Assembly (NCBI GenBank): GCA_020846575.1
Contig: JADLDQ010000272.1
Coordinates: 1-8,635, forward strand
Origin: Burkholderiales bacterium
GTDB lineage: Bacteria; Pseudomonadota; Gammaproteobacteria; Burkholderiales; SG8-39
Direction of reading: 5' to 3'
Length of the DNA: 8,635 nucleotides
Shown: piece after piece, positions 1-8,400 of the stretch
Numbering within the stretch: position 1 is the stretch's first letter
How the letters are laid out: each line of letters opens with the position of its first letter
Position numbers and translations under genes: made by a program
The notes under the pieces: generated by a model
Seen by the model: only the letters and a program-made list of their open reading frames with translations
The model's database searches: none
What the model was told of the DNA's origin: nothing

Positions 1-1
1 G

Positions 2-82
2 GACGAAGGCGAGCACATCGCCTGGGTGGAGAGCTTGCTCGAAACCCATCCGCCGGCGCCCGGGCCGGAAGACCTCGACTGA
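2..82 (+). CDS. C-terminal end of an upstream gene, possibly ferritin-like
   Basis: Only the last 26 codons are present, ending at TGA 80-82; the gene begins left of the window. The visible tail starts DEGEHIAWVESLLETHPP and finishes with a Pro/Asp-rich end (PAPGPEDLD). The ExxH pattern (EGEH) followed by a hydrophobic helix resembles the last metal-binding helix of ferritin-like proteins such as bacterioferritin or rubrerythrin, where an ExxH motif ligates the di-iron site. Twenty-six residues are too few to settle the family, so the identity is tentative. That this is a real coding frame is supported by the coherent amphipathic sequence and by the mobile-element scar lying exactly at its stop codon. 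The TGA is part of the CTGAG target duplication, so the insertion did not alter the product. Confidence 0.45.
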   Translation, partial: DEGEHIAWVESLLETHPPAPGPEDLD

Positions 83-83
83 G
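79..83. repeat. Left copy of CTGAG target-site duplication
   Basis: This CTGAG abuts the left inverted repeat of the 131-bp element and has an identical partner at 215-219. It overlaps the upstream stop codon TGA (80-82). A 5-bp match by chance is possible, but its placement exactly outside both inverted ends makes a target duplication the simplest explanation. Confidence 0.65.
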
Positions 84-214
84 AGCCTGTGAAAAAAACT
101 TCGGCGCCTCATCGCTCATCGGACCCTGATCTGCGCCGCGCGACTCCTGCCCATGACGGCTTTTCAGACGATCGGTTTACTCGTTGCAGGGTTTTTTTCA
201 CAATCCCTCAGGCT
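84..214. mobile_element. 131-bp MITE-like element with terminal inverted repeats
   Basis: The left end AGCCTGTGAAAAAAAC (84-99) is the reverse complement of the right end, GTTTTTTTCACA (191-202) plus CAGGCT (209-214), where the right arm carries an extra 6-base ATCCCT (203-208). A 5-bp direct repeat, CTGAG, flanks the element at 79-83 and 215-219, as expected for a target-site duplication. No transposase frame fits inside 131 bp, so this would be a non-autonomous element or a solo remnant of an insertion sequence. The interior holds a further stem, CGGCGC (102-107) with GCGCCG (133-138). The parent family was not recognised. In RNA the ends would form a long-range hairpin downstream of the first gene, which could limit readthrough or protect the transcript end. 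Confidence 0.7.
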
Positions 215-219
215 CTGAG
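215..219. repeat. Right copy of CTGAG target-site duplication
   Basis: This is the partner of the CTGAG at 79-83, directly outside the right inverted repeat. Removing one CTGAG plus 84-214 would restore a putative empty site in which the upstream stop codon is followed directly by GACCTCC. Confidence 0.65.
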
Positions 220-232
220 ACCTCCAATGACC

Positions 233-285
233 GACAGCTCGCCCGGGTAAAGACAGCGCATTTGTCAAGGTTTCCCGACAGACAG
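233..285. promoter_or_regulatory. GACAG cluster and TGTC-N10-GACA dyad in the leader region
   Basis: Four copies of GACAG lie at 233-237, 252-256, 277-281 and 281-285. The third also forms the right half of an interrupted dyad: TGTC (263-266), ten bases, GACA (277-280). TTGTCA at 262-267 resembles a -35 hexamer, but no convincing -10 box follows at normal spacing, and I found no clear sigma-54 GG-N10-GC pair. Repeated half-sites ahead of a gene for an exported protein suggest a regulator-binding region. No regulator can be named from the sequence. Confidence 0.3.
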
Positions 286-347
286 TTCGCCGTCCAGTCT
301 TTAGTGTGAGCGGGCAGTGTGAACGGCGAGGTCGGGACTCGAAACGG

Positions 348-355
348 TCACGTGA
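348..355. promoter_or_regulatory. TCACGTGA palindrome upstream of the toroid gene
   Basis: A perfect 8-bp palindrome, within GGTCACGTGACG, ends 26 bases before the ATG at 382. It could be an operator or could be chance. With the GACAG cluster, it is the only other notable motif in the non-coding stretch 220-381, where I see no tRNA, ncRNA or clear hairpin terminator. Confidence 0.2.
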
Positions 356-828
356 CGTGGCGATCGTAGAGTGAGCGAGCCATGGGACTTTCGCGATACA
401 GTGCAAGGACAGTCTGTTGCGGTGTCATGCTCGGCCTGCTCCCGCTGACGGGGCTTGCGGACGTCGAGACCGCCCGCGCCAGAGGTCTGGCATGGCTGCT
501 GACCAATCAACGCGGCGATGGAAGCTGGGCGGCGCTGCCCAGCCTTGCGGTTCAATCGACCGCGGCAGCGATCGAGGCCTACAGAAATGCGGGGATTCAG
601 AACGGCACGAGTCTCGCCGCGTCCTTGTCCTGGATGGGCGCCGCAACGCCTCACAGTGTCGACGGCAAGGCGCGGCAACTGCGCGTGTTCCAGTTCCCGG
701 CGACAAACATCGGGCAGATGGCAGGCGGCCTCGTCCGGTCGCGAAATGCATACGAGACGTGGGGCTCGCTCCCCGGGTACGGAACGAACGTGGCCGACAC
801 CGCGCTCGCACTTCAAAGCCTGTGGGAT

Positions 829-831
829 TAG
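829..831 (+). other. In-frame amber codon inside the toroid domain
   Basis: The codons around it read Leu-Trp-Asp-TAG-Gly-Tyr-Trp-Val. The frame is open before it from 382 and after it to 2347, and toroid-like sequence resumes at once, including FGWTYLGKAA (codons 938-967) and the helix LPTAYAVILL. One base change from CAG (Gln) or TGG (Trp) would create it. A recent nonsense mutation or a base-call error is most likely. Genome-wide TAG reassignment is disfavoured, because the same gene ends naturally at TAG 2347-2349 and reading through that codon gives no recognisable protein. Confidence 0.85.
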
Positions 832-1725
832 GGCTACTGGGTTCTCAATAACTTCACGTCCGCCAATATCCTGGATTACGCGCGCCCGGGAGTCTGCCGG
901 GGAATCCTGAGAAACCAGGATCAGCTCAGCTTCGGCTGGACGTACCTGGGCAAGGCCGCCTATGCGCCCGCGGATTCCGCGAGCGCCAGCATCCTGCCCA
1001 CCGCGTACGCCGTGATCCTGCTCTCCAAACTGGTATCGGAGGGCGCCACGAGCTTCGCGTGCCCAGGCGAAAGCGCGTCCTACAGCCTGCCCGGGATGAT
1101 GACCAACGCGGTGACGTTTCTGGTCAGCAGGCAGAAATCAGACGGCGGGTTTTCCGATACCGATTCGAGCAGCGCCCTTGATACCGCGCTCGCCGTGAAA
1201 GCCATCCAGGCGGTCGATTCGAATCACCCGTCGATCAGCAATGCAATCAACTACCTGCTCTCGAGCCAATCGGCAAACGGCTCGTGGCACAACGATCCCC
1301 TTCAAACGGGGTTCGCGCTGGCGACCTTTGCGCCCACCGTGCTCGTGTCCTCGGCAAACGATGGCGTGCCGGATGTGGTGAAGAGCATCTTGAATGTCAG
1401 TCCGACAACCGTATCGAGGGGCTATCTGTCCGGGAACGGCCTGTCGCTGGCGGGCGTCAATTCACCGATCTTGCTGACGCCGGCGGCGGTCGGCTCGCCG
1501 TACAGCTACAACCTGGGGGCCTCGGGTGGGGCGGCACCCTATTCGTATGGACTTGCGGGCGGAATGCTGCCCGCCGGTCTCAGCCTCGCGGCAAGCGGCG
1601 CCATTTCGGGCACACCCGTTGTTTCTGGAACGTTCAACTTCACGTACCGGGCAACCGACAGCCAGCAGAAAGTCGTCTTCATAGCCGCGCAAGTCCAGGT
1701 CGCTGCGGCACCGCCGGGGGGAACA

Positions 1726-2328
1726 CCGCTCACGTGGAATCTCGCCGTCGGCTACAACCTGCTCGGCAACGGTGGCGCAAGCGCGATCGACGTGAGCGCC
1801 TTCTTCGGCGATCCGAACAAGTACGACTCTGTCTGGAAGTGGGTCACCGCGGAAAACAGATGGGCCTTCTACACGCCGTGGTTTTCCGACGGCGGCGAAG
1901 CGTACGCCAAGACATACGGCTACGCCTACCTGAGCGCCATCAACGCCGGAGAAGGCTTCTGGGTCAATGCATACAGCGGCGAGACGGTTCAGGCGTCAAT
2001 TACGGGGTGGATCGATTCGGCGGTATTTCGGCAGGGCGGCATCTACCAGCTGTGGCCGGAGCGCTGGAGTCTTGTCGCGACCGGGGATGACAGGACGCCG
2101 AGTGATTTCAACCAGGCGCTCAGCCTCATGCCGCCCGAGCCGGGTGTGATTCCGCTCAACTTCCAGAGTCTCTGGGCATGGAGCGCCACCGAACTGAAGT
2201 GGTACTACTACGCGCCCAACTTGGAGCAGAGCGGTGGGCTGGGCGCCTATGTCGACTCGCATGGCTACCTTCATTTCGGGGTCAACACGCTCGCGCCGAC
2301 GACGGGGTTCTGGGTCGCCGCGAACGGC
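1726..2328 (+). repeat. Two tandem copies of a Trp/Tyr-rich secreted domain
   Basis: The C-terminal third of the toroid protein carries two related blocks of about 90 residues. Copy 1 (about 1726-1986) has WNLAVGYNLLGN, then SVWKWVTAENRWAFYTP, and ends GEGFWVNA. Copy 2 (about 2044-2328) has RWSLVATGDD, then SLWAWSATELKWYYYAP, and ends TTGFWVAA. The shared order is: W-x-L near the start, an S-x-W-x-W strand, a W-x-F/Y-Y-x-P strand, a G-Y turn, then GFWV. I recall similar unnamed domains at the ends of exported betaproteobacterial proteins. The beta-rich aromatic pattern suggests a binding or surface module. No PEP-CTERM or LPXTG-like sorting tail follows; the protein ends in GAGGPPP. Confidence 0.6.
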
Positions 2329-2451
2329 GCGGGAGGACCGCCGCCGTAGGCTCGCCACGCCAGGCGATTGAAGCGTGGGTCCGCCCCGGGGAGGCCTCGA
2401 CCGGCAGCAGCTTGCGCACGATGCTCAGTTCCTCGGAATCGCGGGATTGCT

Positions 2452-2459
2452 GGGGGGAA
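2452..2459 (+). promoter_or_regulatory. Ribosome binding site of the giant RHS gene
   Basis: GGGGGGAA lies six bases before ATG 2466. GGGGG can pair with the anti-Shine-Dalgarno CCUCC through one G:U wobble. It favours 2466 over the in-frame ATG at 2421, which has no purine-rich site ahead of it and would place 15 polar residues in front of a clean signal peptide. The rest of the 116-bp spacer 2350-2465 shows no promoter or terminator that I can support, consistent with co-transcription with the gene before it. Confidence 0.5.
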
Positions 2460-2465
2460 TCGTCA

Positions 2466-5400
2466 ATGTCGGATCGCTTTCAGTCGCGTGCCTTGGCACT
2501 CCTGCTGGCGGGTGCACTTCTTTGTGCGTCGAGTGCGCAGGCCCAGCATCGAGACCTGGCGCCGTTGCCGGATCAGTTGGTGACCAAGCTGAGAGCGGTC
2601 GGCAAGACGCAGGCGCCCCCTCAGTACTTGCGTGCTCTGCGAGGGCAATTGAACAGCCTCGAGACCATTGCCGCCGGGACGCAGAGCGACGCACAGCGCA
2701 TGCTTCTTGCGGGACAACGCAACGAACTCTCGGTGGTGCAAGGACAATTTCGCGCCAGTCTGGCCCAGACCAGGAGCCGGTTTCTGGGCTTGGGTCTCGC
2801 CGGCCAGGCGACGGCTCTGGACAAGTTCCAAGCTGCCATCGACGAACGTTTCGCGCGGTTGAACGCGGCGTTGCGGGACGCCGACGTCGATGGCATTTCA
2901 GCCAGACGCGCCGGTGTGCAGAAGCTCAGGTCGGAAGTTCGCGCCCTTCGAGGGCCGGCCTTGAACACACCGCGGCTCGGGGGCCAGGGAGTGACTCCCA
3001 CCAGGCACCCGACCGGTCCGGCGCCGTACCGGCCGGTCAGACCGAGCAAGTCCGTACCCATGTATGTCATGCACGACAACCTGGATCCGACGCTTCTTGC
3101 CTCATTGGAAGACGACATTGTCGCGGCCGCACCGCCCGTTCCGAGCGAGGCTTCGCACTGCTACCCCGGAAGCCAGGACTGGCTTCAGGCGCGCCGTGCG
3201 GACCTGGGGTTGGACGCAAATGGAAATCCCATTCAGTCGGGCGACGCGGGACTGGCCCCCGAAATCGTCGCCTTGGCCGAGCAGCTCGAATACTCGCCAG
3301 TGAAAATATTCGAGTACGTCTATAACAACATCCGATTCGAACCGTACTACGGCTCCCTTAAAGGCGCACTGGCCACGCTCTACGCCCAGGCGGGCGGGCC
3401 CACCGACCAGGCATCGCTTCTGATCGCCCTGTTGCGGGCATCGAACATCCCTGCGCGCTACGTTCGCGGTCAAGTCGAAATGATGGACTCCCCTGGCGCG
3501 CCAGATTTCGCCACCGGAGGCCGTGTCGCGCAGTGGCTGGGGGTCAAGTCGTACCTGGCGGCAGCGGCGGTGTTATCCACCGGTCACTTCAATTCACTTC
3601 TATTGAGGTCCGGAACGACCGACTACGGGCTGTGGTTCAACCACGTCTGGGTCGAGGCCTGCGTTGCGTACGCGCACTACCGCGGTGCGGCCGTGGACAA
3701 TAGCGGATTCCGGTGGATCGCCCTCGATCCGAGCTACAAGGACCACACCTACCAACCCGGCATTGCGCTCACGCCACCGGTCGACGTTCAAGCGGTGCTG
3801 AGCGCCCACCTTCAGAAGCGGCACAATGGACCCCTGGGTCTTCCTCATGAAGCTTATGCCGGCGCGGTGGAATCCGCGGTCCGAAGCGCAAACCCCGGCG
3901 CTTCAGTCTCGGATGTCCCGTATAAAGGGACGATCGCGCCCATAAAGCTCGACATCCTGCCCAACTCGCTGCCCTATGAGGTGGTTTCTTTCACCGACTG
4001 GCCGGGCACGGCCTCCCCCGTTACTGCGGTTCTGCCCGGTGATCATCGGTACAGGTGGTTCATACATGGACTCGCCGGCCTGTTGCCCGTTCCACGGGCG
4101 GGTTCCGAACCGCCAAGCGGCTTCTCTCTGTACCTGCCCGACGCGGCGCTGAAGCGGGTGACCTTGTCGTTTGCGCCCGCGACCGATAATGATCAAGCAA
4201 CGATAGCCGCCTGGAACAGCTGGCAAGGCAGCGGTGAAGCAGGTTCGTGGCCCTGCGTCTTGCAGGTGAATCTGGTGCCGGTGATAAGACTCGAGGGCGC
4301 CGTCCAGTCGGCACCTCTTGGGAGCGGCTCGCTGCCAGCCTGTTCGCAAACCGGCCCTAACGGTGACCTTTCTTCCTACGACCTCAAGATGAGCGTCGGT
4401 CTCCAGGAATTGAACCCGCAAGGATTGTTGCGGTCGCAGGACGAGATGACGGAGTCCGGTTTTCTTCGACGCGACCCGTTCGAGATCGGCGAAGTGAACG
4501 ATGTCGGTTACGGCAATATCGCCGCGACCAACTGGCATGCATTGCAGGCCTACGCTCTCCAGGCGTCGGACCGCCTGCTGGCCCTGAGGGCCGCGAAGCT
4601 GTTGCAGGCGGTCAACAGCACACCCGACCCGAGCGCATCCGCTGCGGCCATGGACGAGACGGTCGGCGAGTATCTGCACCTCATCGGCCTCAAGTACCTG
4701 CGATACGTGAGCGATGCGGCCTCCTTTGTGGGAGGTTTGACCGGGAGCACGGGATTCAGCGGGAACCACCTGGGGTTGGTATCGACGCAGATGAAGGCGC
4801 AGTATCTGTTCGAACTGCCATTCGCGGTGAATTCGAGCGACCTGTATGTGGATTTCCCTGGCATCCTGGTGACGGTATTTCGGCTGACGAGCGATGCGCT
4901 GGCGCAGGACGCTTTCCTTCTGGCAGGGTATAGCGGCTCCGCCTACGAACACTATGTCCTTCAGGAGAACGCGCGCGCCGACGCCGTATCCACCGTTCGG
5001 GCTCTGCAGCGGGCTGCGGAACTGGGGATAGAAGTTCTCACCATCAGCGACGCCCAGGACTGGGGCGATTGTGCATCCAGCGCCAGCAAGTGCTGGAAGT
5101 TCACAAACAATGCGAACCCGAACCTCAATCTGCATCCCGCTGACGTTGCAGTGCTCGAGACTTCCTACGTCAAGAGCGGTTTCAAGCTGACGATTCCCCG
5201 TAGCCTCGTTCCCTACTCCACCGCATCTCCAGGCTGGACCGGCCTTGCGTTCGTGGCCGAACGATTGTCGTCATCCGGAATGGCGGCATCATTCGCCATC
5301 AATAAGTACGCGGGCGCCTGGATGATGGGTGTGAATGGCGTATCACCGGCGAGCTTCGACCCGGTGCTGATCAGCGGCTTCCAGTCATCAGGACCGGTAC

Positions 5401-8400
5401 CCGAACATCTCAGCGCGGAGTCAGGTGCGAGTCCTGAGGGTACGGAAGCTCAGACCATTCACAACGCTGGAGGTCAGGACGGCCTGCCAAGCACAGCCGC
5501 CGGCGACCCGGTCAACATGGTAAGCGGCAACATGTATCACGTCGAGCGGGACATCTGGATCAAGGGCAGAGGGGGATTGCCTATTGTCTTCGAACGCAGC
5601 TACAACAGTCGCGACCCCAGGGACAGGCCCTTGGGGTACGGTTGGACGCACAGCTTCAATCACTTCCTGAGGTTCCATGGCGTCGAGGACGGCGTCGCCA
5701 AAGTCTCCTGGATCGACGGCAGCGGGCGGGAAACATTCTTCGCAGCACCGCAGCATGACGCCGGAGACGTGGCCCTCGGTGCGGAGTTCGCAAACCCGCC
5801 TGGAGTCTTCGTCAGGTTCTTCCGCCAATCCACCGGGACGTTCGTCATTCGCGAGAAGAGCGGACTCGAGTACAGATTCGCCAGCGTGGTCGGGCCTGCC
5901 GGCACACCGGGGCCGCAGACCGCCGTCGTGTTGTCGCGGCTGGAGACCATCAAGGATCGAAACGGGAACGAGCTATCGCTCTCGTACTCGGCAACCGGCT
6001 GTTCCAACCGGCTGTGCACCGTCACGGATTCCCTGGGCCGAGCGCTCACCTTCAGGTACGCCGGGAATTACATTTCTGAGATCGAGGATTTCAGGGGCCG
6101 CAAGTTCCAGTACCAGTACGACGCGAACAACCTGATTGCCTTCAAGAATCCGCTGGCGGTCTCGGGGTCGCAGAACCCTGTCGCGTACGAGTACTACAGC
6201 GCGAACGATGGGACAAGCCTGGCCCACAAGATGAAGCAGTACACGCTGCCTCGCGGAAACGGGATGCGCTTCGAGTACTACGCCAACGGACGCGCCTTTC
6301 GCCACACCGTGGTGCTGACCGACGGTTCGTTGTCGCCGGATCAGGTGAACACGTTCACCTATAACGACTTCCGCCGGGAGACCGTGCAGACGAACGAACG
6401 CGGGTTCGAACGGCGATTCTTCTTCGATCCTTTCGGCAACCCTATCCGCATCGTCGAGGAGAATGGTGCGACGCACACGTACACTTACGACTGCGCCGAT
6501 GTCACTCAAGCGGCGGGATCGACGTCGTGCGCGAGGCCCTACGACCGGCGATCCAAGACCGACCCCAACGGCCTGACCACCGCTTATGAGTACGACGGTC
6601 GAGGTAACGTTGCGGTGCTGACCACGCCCAGGGGCGCCACCGTCCAGTACCTGGATTACACCGAGTTCAATCAGCCCCGGCGGATCAAGGACGCGAACGG
6701 TAACTGGACCATCCTGCGCTACGATTCCCGCGGCAACCTGACCGATTCCATGACGGTCGAGGGGTACGTGCCGGGACCCTGCGGTGCCACGCCGCCGGAG
6801 TGCGTGCTGCCGCCTTCGGCGGACAACGTTGTTGCCTGGACGGTGAATGCGTACGACGATGTCGGCAATCTGACCCGCTCGAAGCGGGTACGTGATTTCG
6901 CGGCGCAGCTCGCCGACAATACGGCCTTGTCCAACACCGGCCCCATCGTCGCCTTCGCCTTCGATCCCGTGAAGTTGAATGCCGTGTCCACCTCGCGCAT
7001 CGGGATTCAAAACGCGGACGCCTCGGCGACCACGGTGAACAGCGCGGTGCTGGAGCACGATGGGCTGGGCAGGCTGATCAACGGCGTGGACCGCGACTGG
7101 TATCCGGTACAAATCACCCCCGACGCGCTGGATCGGGTGGAACTGGCCACGGACAGTCTGGGCAACCTGCGCCGCTACCACTACGACGAGAACGGCAATC
7201 TGCTCGGCCAGTCGCTTCAGGTCAGCGCTAACGGGACGACGTCGGTCGCGGACAGCAGCTGGGCGCGCTATGACGACGCGGACCGCAGAGCGGCCACGAC
7301 GGATGCGGGCGGCTTCGTGACGGGCTACGAGTACGACGCCGCCGGCAACAGGGTGCGGGTGACCTCGCCAGACAACTACGCGGTCACGAGCGTCTTCGAT
7401 GAGGCCAATCGCGTCGTGGCGACCTATGACGCGCAATACCACGTGGTGCGCCTGGATCGAGGCGTGGACGGACGCATCAGGTCGGTGACCGATGCCAACG
7501 GCAAGGTCACGAGCTACGAGTACTGGGGCGGGCAGCAGGACGGCCGCCTGAGATCGGTCACCTACCCGAGGATCGGCAATAACAACGGGGCGATCGTCAA
7601 CAACGGCAGGGCCAACGCATCGCCGCAATTCTCGGGCGCGCAGAAGATCGAGTACGAGTACGACGCCAACGGCAACACGACACGGATCACGGTGATCCCG
7701 GCGCCGAGCGCGCTGGGACTGGCGAACCGGGTTACGTCGAGCGCCTACGATGCGCTGAATCGGCCGCAACGAGTCGTCGGGCCGCAGTACGAGGACCTAT
7801 TCAACGGGCCGGTGTGCCCGGTGACCAGGCTGGAGTACGACGCCCTGGGGAGCCTGCACCGGGTATCCGCGGGACACGTGCCGAGCAGCGCGCAGCAGCC
7901 TTGTGCCGCGGGCGTCGAACAGCTCACCGTGCAGGCCGTATTCGACCACGACGACTTCGGGCGCGTGATCAGGCGCACCGACGGCATTGGGCGGTTCTGG
8001 AGCTTCACCTACACGGCGAACAACGAGCTGCGGACCGGCACCGATCCCCGTGGGCACACGAGCACCTACAACTGGTACCGGGGCGGGCTCATGGCGAGCC
8101 GCATCGAGCAGGGCGGACGCACCACCAGCTACCAGCGCAACGCCCTGGGGCAAGCGCTGCAGATCGAGCACCCGGAGGTGGGTTACACGTACGCCTACGA
8201 TGCCGCCCACCGGTTGGAGAGCGTCACCGACAGCCGGGCCGCGAAGAGCCTCGCCTACCGCTGGAGCCCCGGGGGCCTGTTGGATCGAATCATGGACTCC
8301 GACGGCGCGGTCACGCAGTATCTGTACGATCCGGCGGGCCGGCTGTCGGGGATCTCGGCGCCCAACGGCGATACGGCGCAGTTCCGGTTCGACCCTGCAG

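Larger units (their letters stand above)
382..2349 (+). pseudogene. Exported toroid / Ig-like protein gene with one in-frame TAG
   Basis: One frame runs from ATG 382 to TAG 2347-2349 (656 codons), broken only by TAG 829-831 at codon 150. An in-frame TAG at 367-369 fixes 382 as the earliest start. The ribosome site is weak (AGAGTGAG). Residues 1-26 look like a Sec signal peptide: Arg5 and Arg9, a hydrophobic core, and cleavage after TGLA. Residues ~27-340 match the alpha/alpha-toroid of the prenyltransferase/squalene-cyclase superfamily, with QW-type motifs QRGDGSW (43), QKSDGGF (251) and QSANGSW (296). No terpene-cyclase catalytic motif (DxDD) and no thioester CGEQ is seen, so a structural or binding role is more likely than catalysis. 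Residues ~360-443 are a He_PIG-type Ig-like domain (LPAGLSLAASGAISGTP). Residues ~449-649 are two copies of a Trp/Tyr-rich domain. If the TAG is real and read as stop, only a 149-residue fragment is exported. A GTG at 1012 could restart translation, but without a signal peptide. Confidence 0.75.

Noticed and set aside
83..215. A classical rho-independent terminator after the first gene
   Set aside because: The T-run (192-198) is inside the inverted-repeat arm and not after a compact GC stem, and the loop between the arms is about 90 bases. It fits mobile-element ends better.
2421..2465. An earlier in-frame ATG for the giant gene at 2421
   Set aside because: It has no purine-rich ribosome site and would put 15 polar, acidic residues before a normal signal peptide. 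ATG 2466 has GGGGGGAA six bases ahead.
829..2583. Genome-wide reassignment of TAG to an amino acid
   Set aside because: If TAG were sense, the gene would run past 2347 to TGA at 2581-2583 through an Arg/Cys-rich stretch overlapping the next gene's signal peptide. That looks non-coding, so TAG works as stop here.
2375..3325. A 316-codon plus-strand frame starting between the two large genes
   Set aside because: It overlaps the giant gene in another frame. Its translation is Arg/Gly/Ser-rich with no domain, while the frame starting at 2466 has a signal peptide, a coiled-coil region and the transglutaminase-like motifs.
3903..5135. A 410-codon open frame on the minus strand
   Set aside because: It is antisense to the middle region of the giant exported protein, has no recognisable domain or signal, and is Arg/Gln/Val-rich like the other antisense shadows.
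5973..7769. A 598-codon open frame on the minus strand
   Set aside because: It lies wholly antisense to the YD repeats. Its translation is Val/Arg/Gly-rich and low in complexity, as expected opposite a GC-rich gene with repeated YD codons. The plus-strand frame has recognisable domains throughout.
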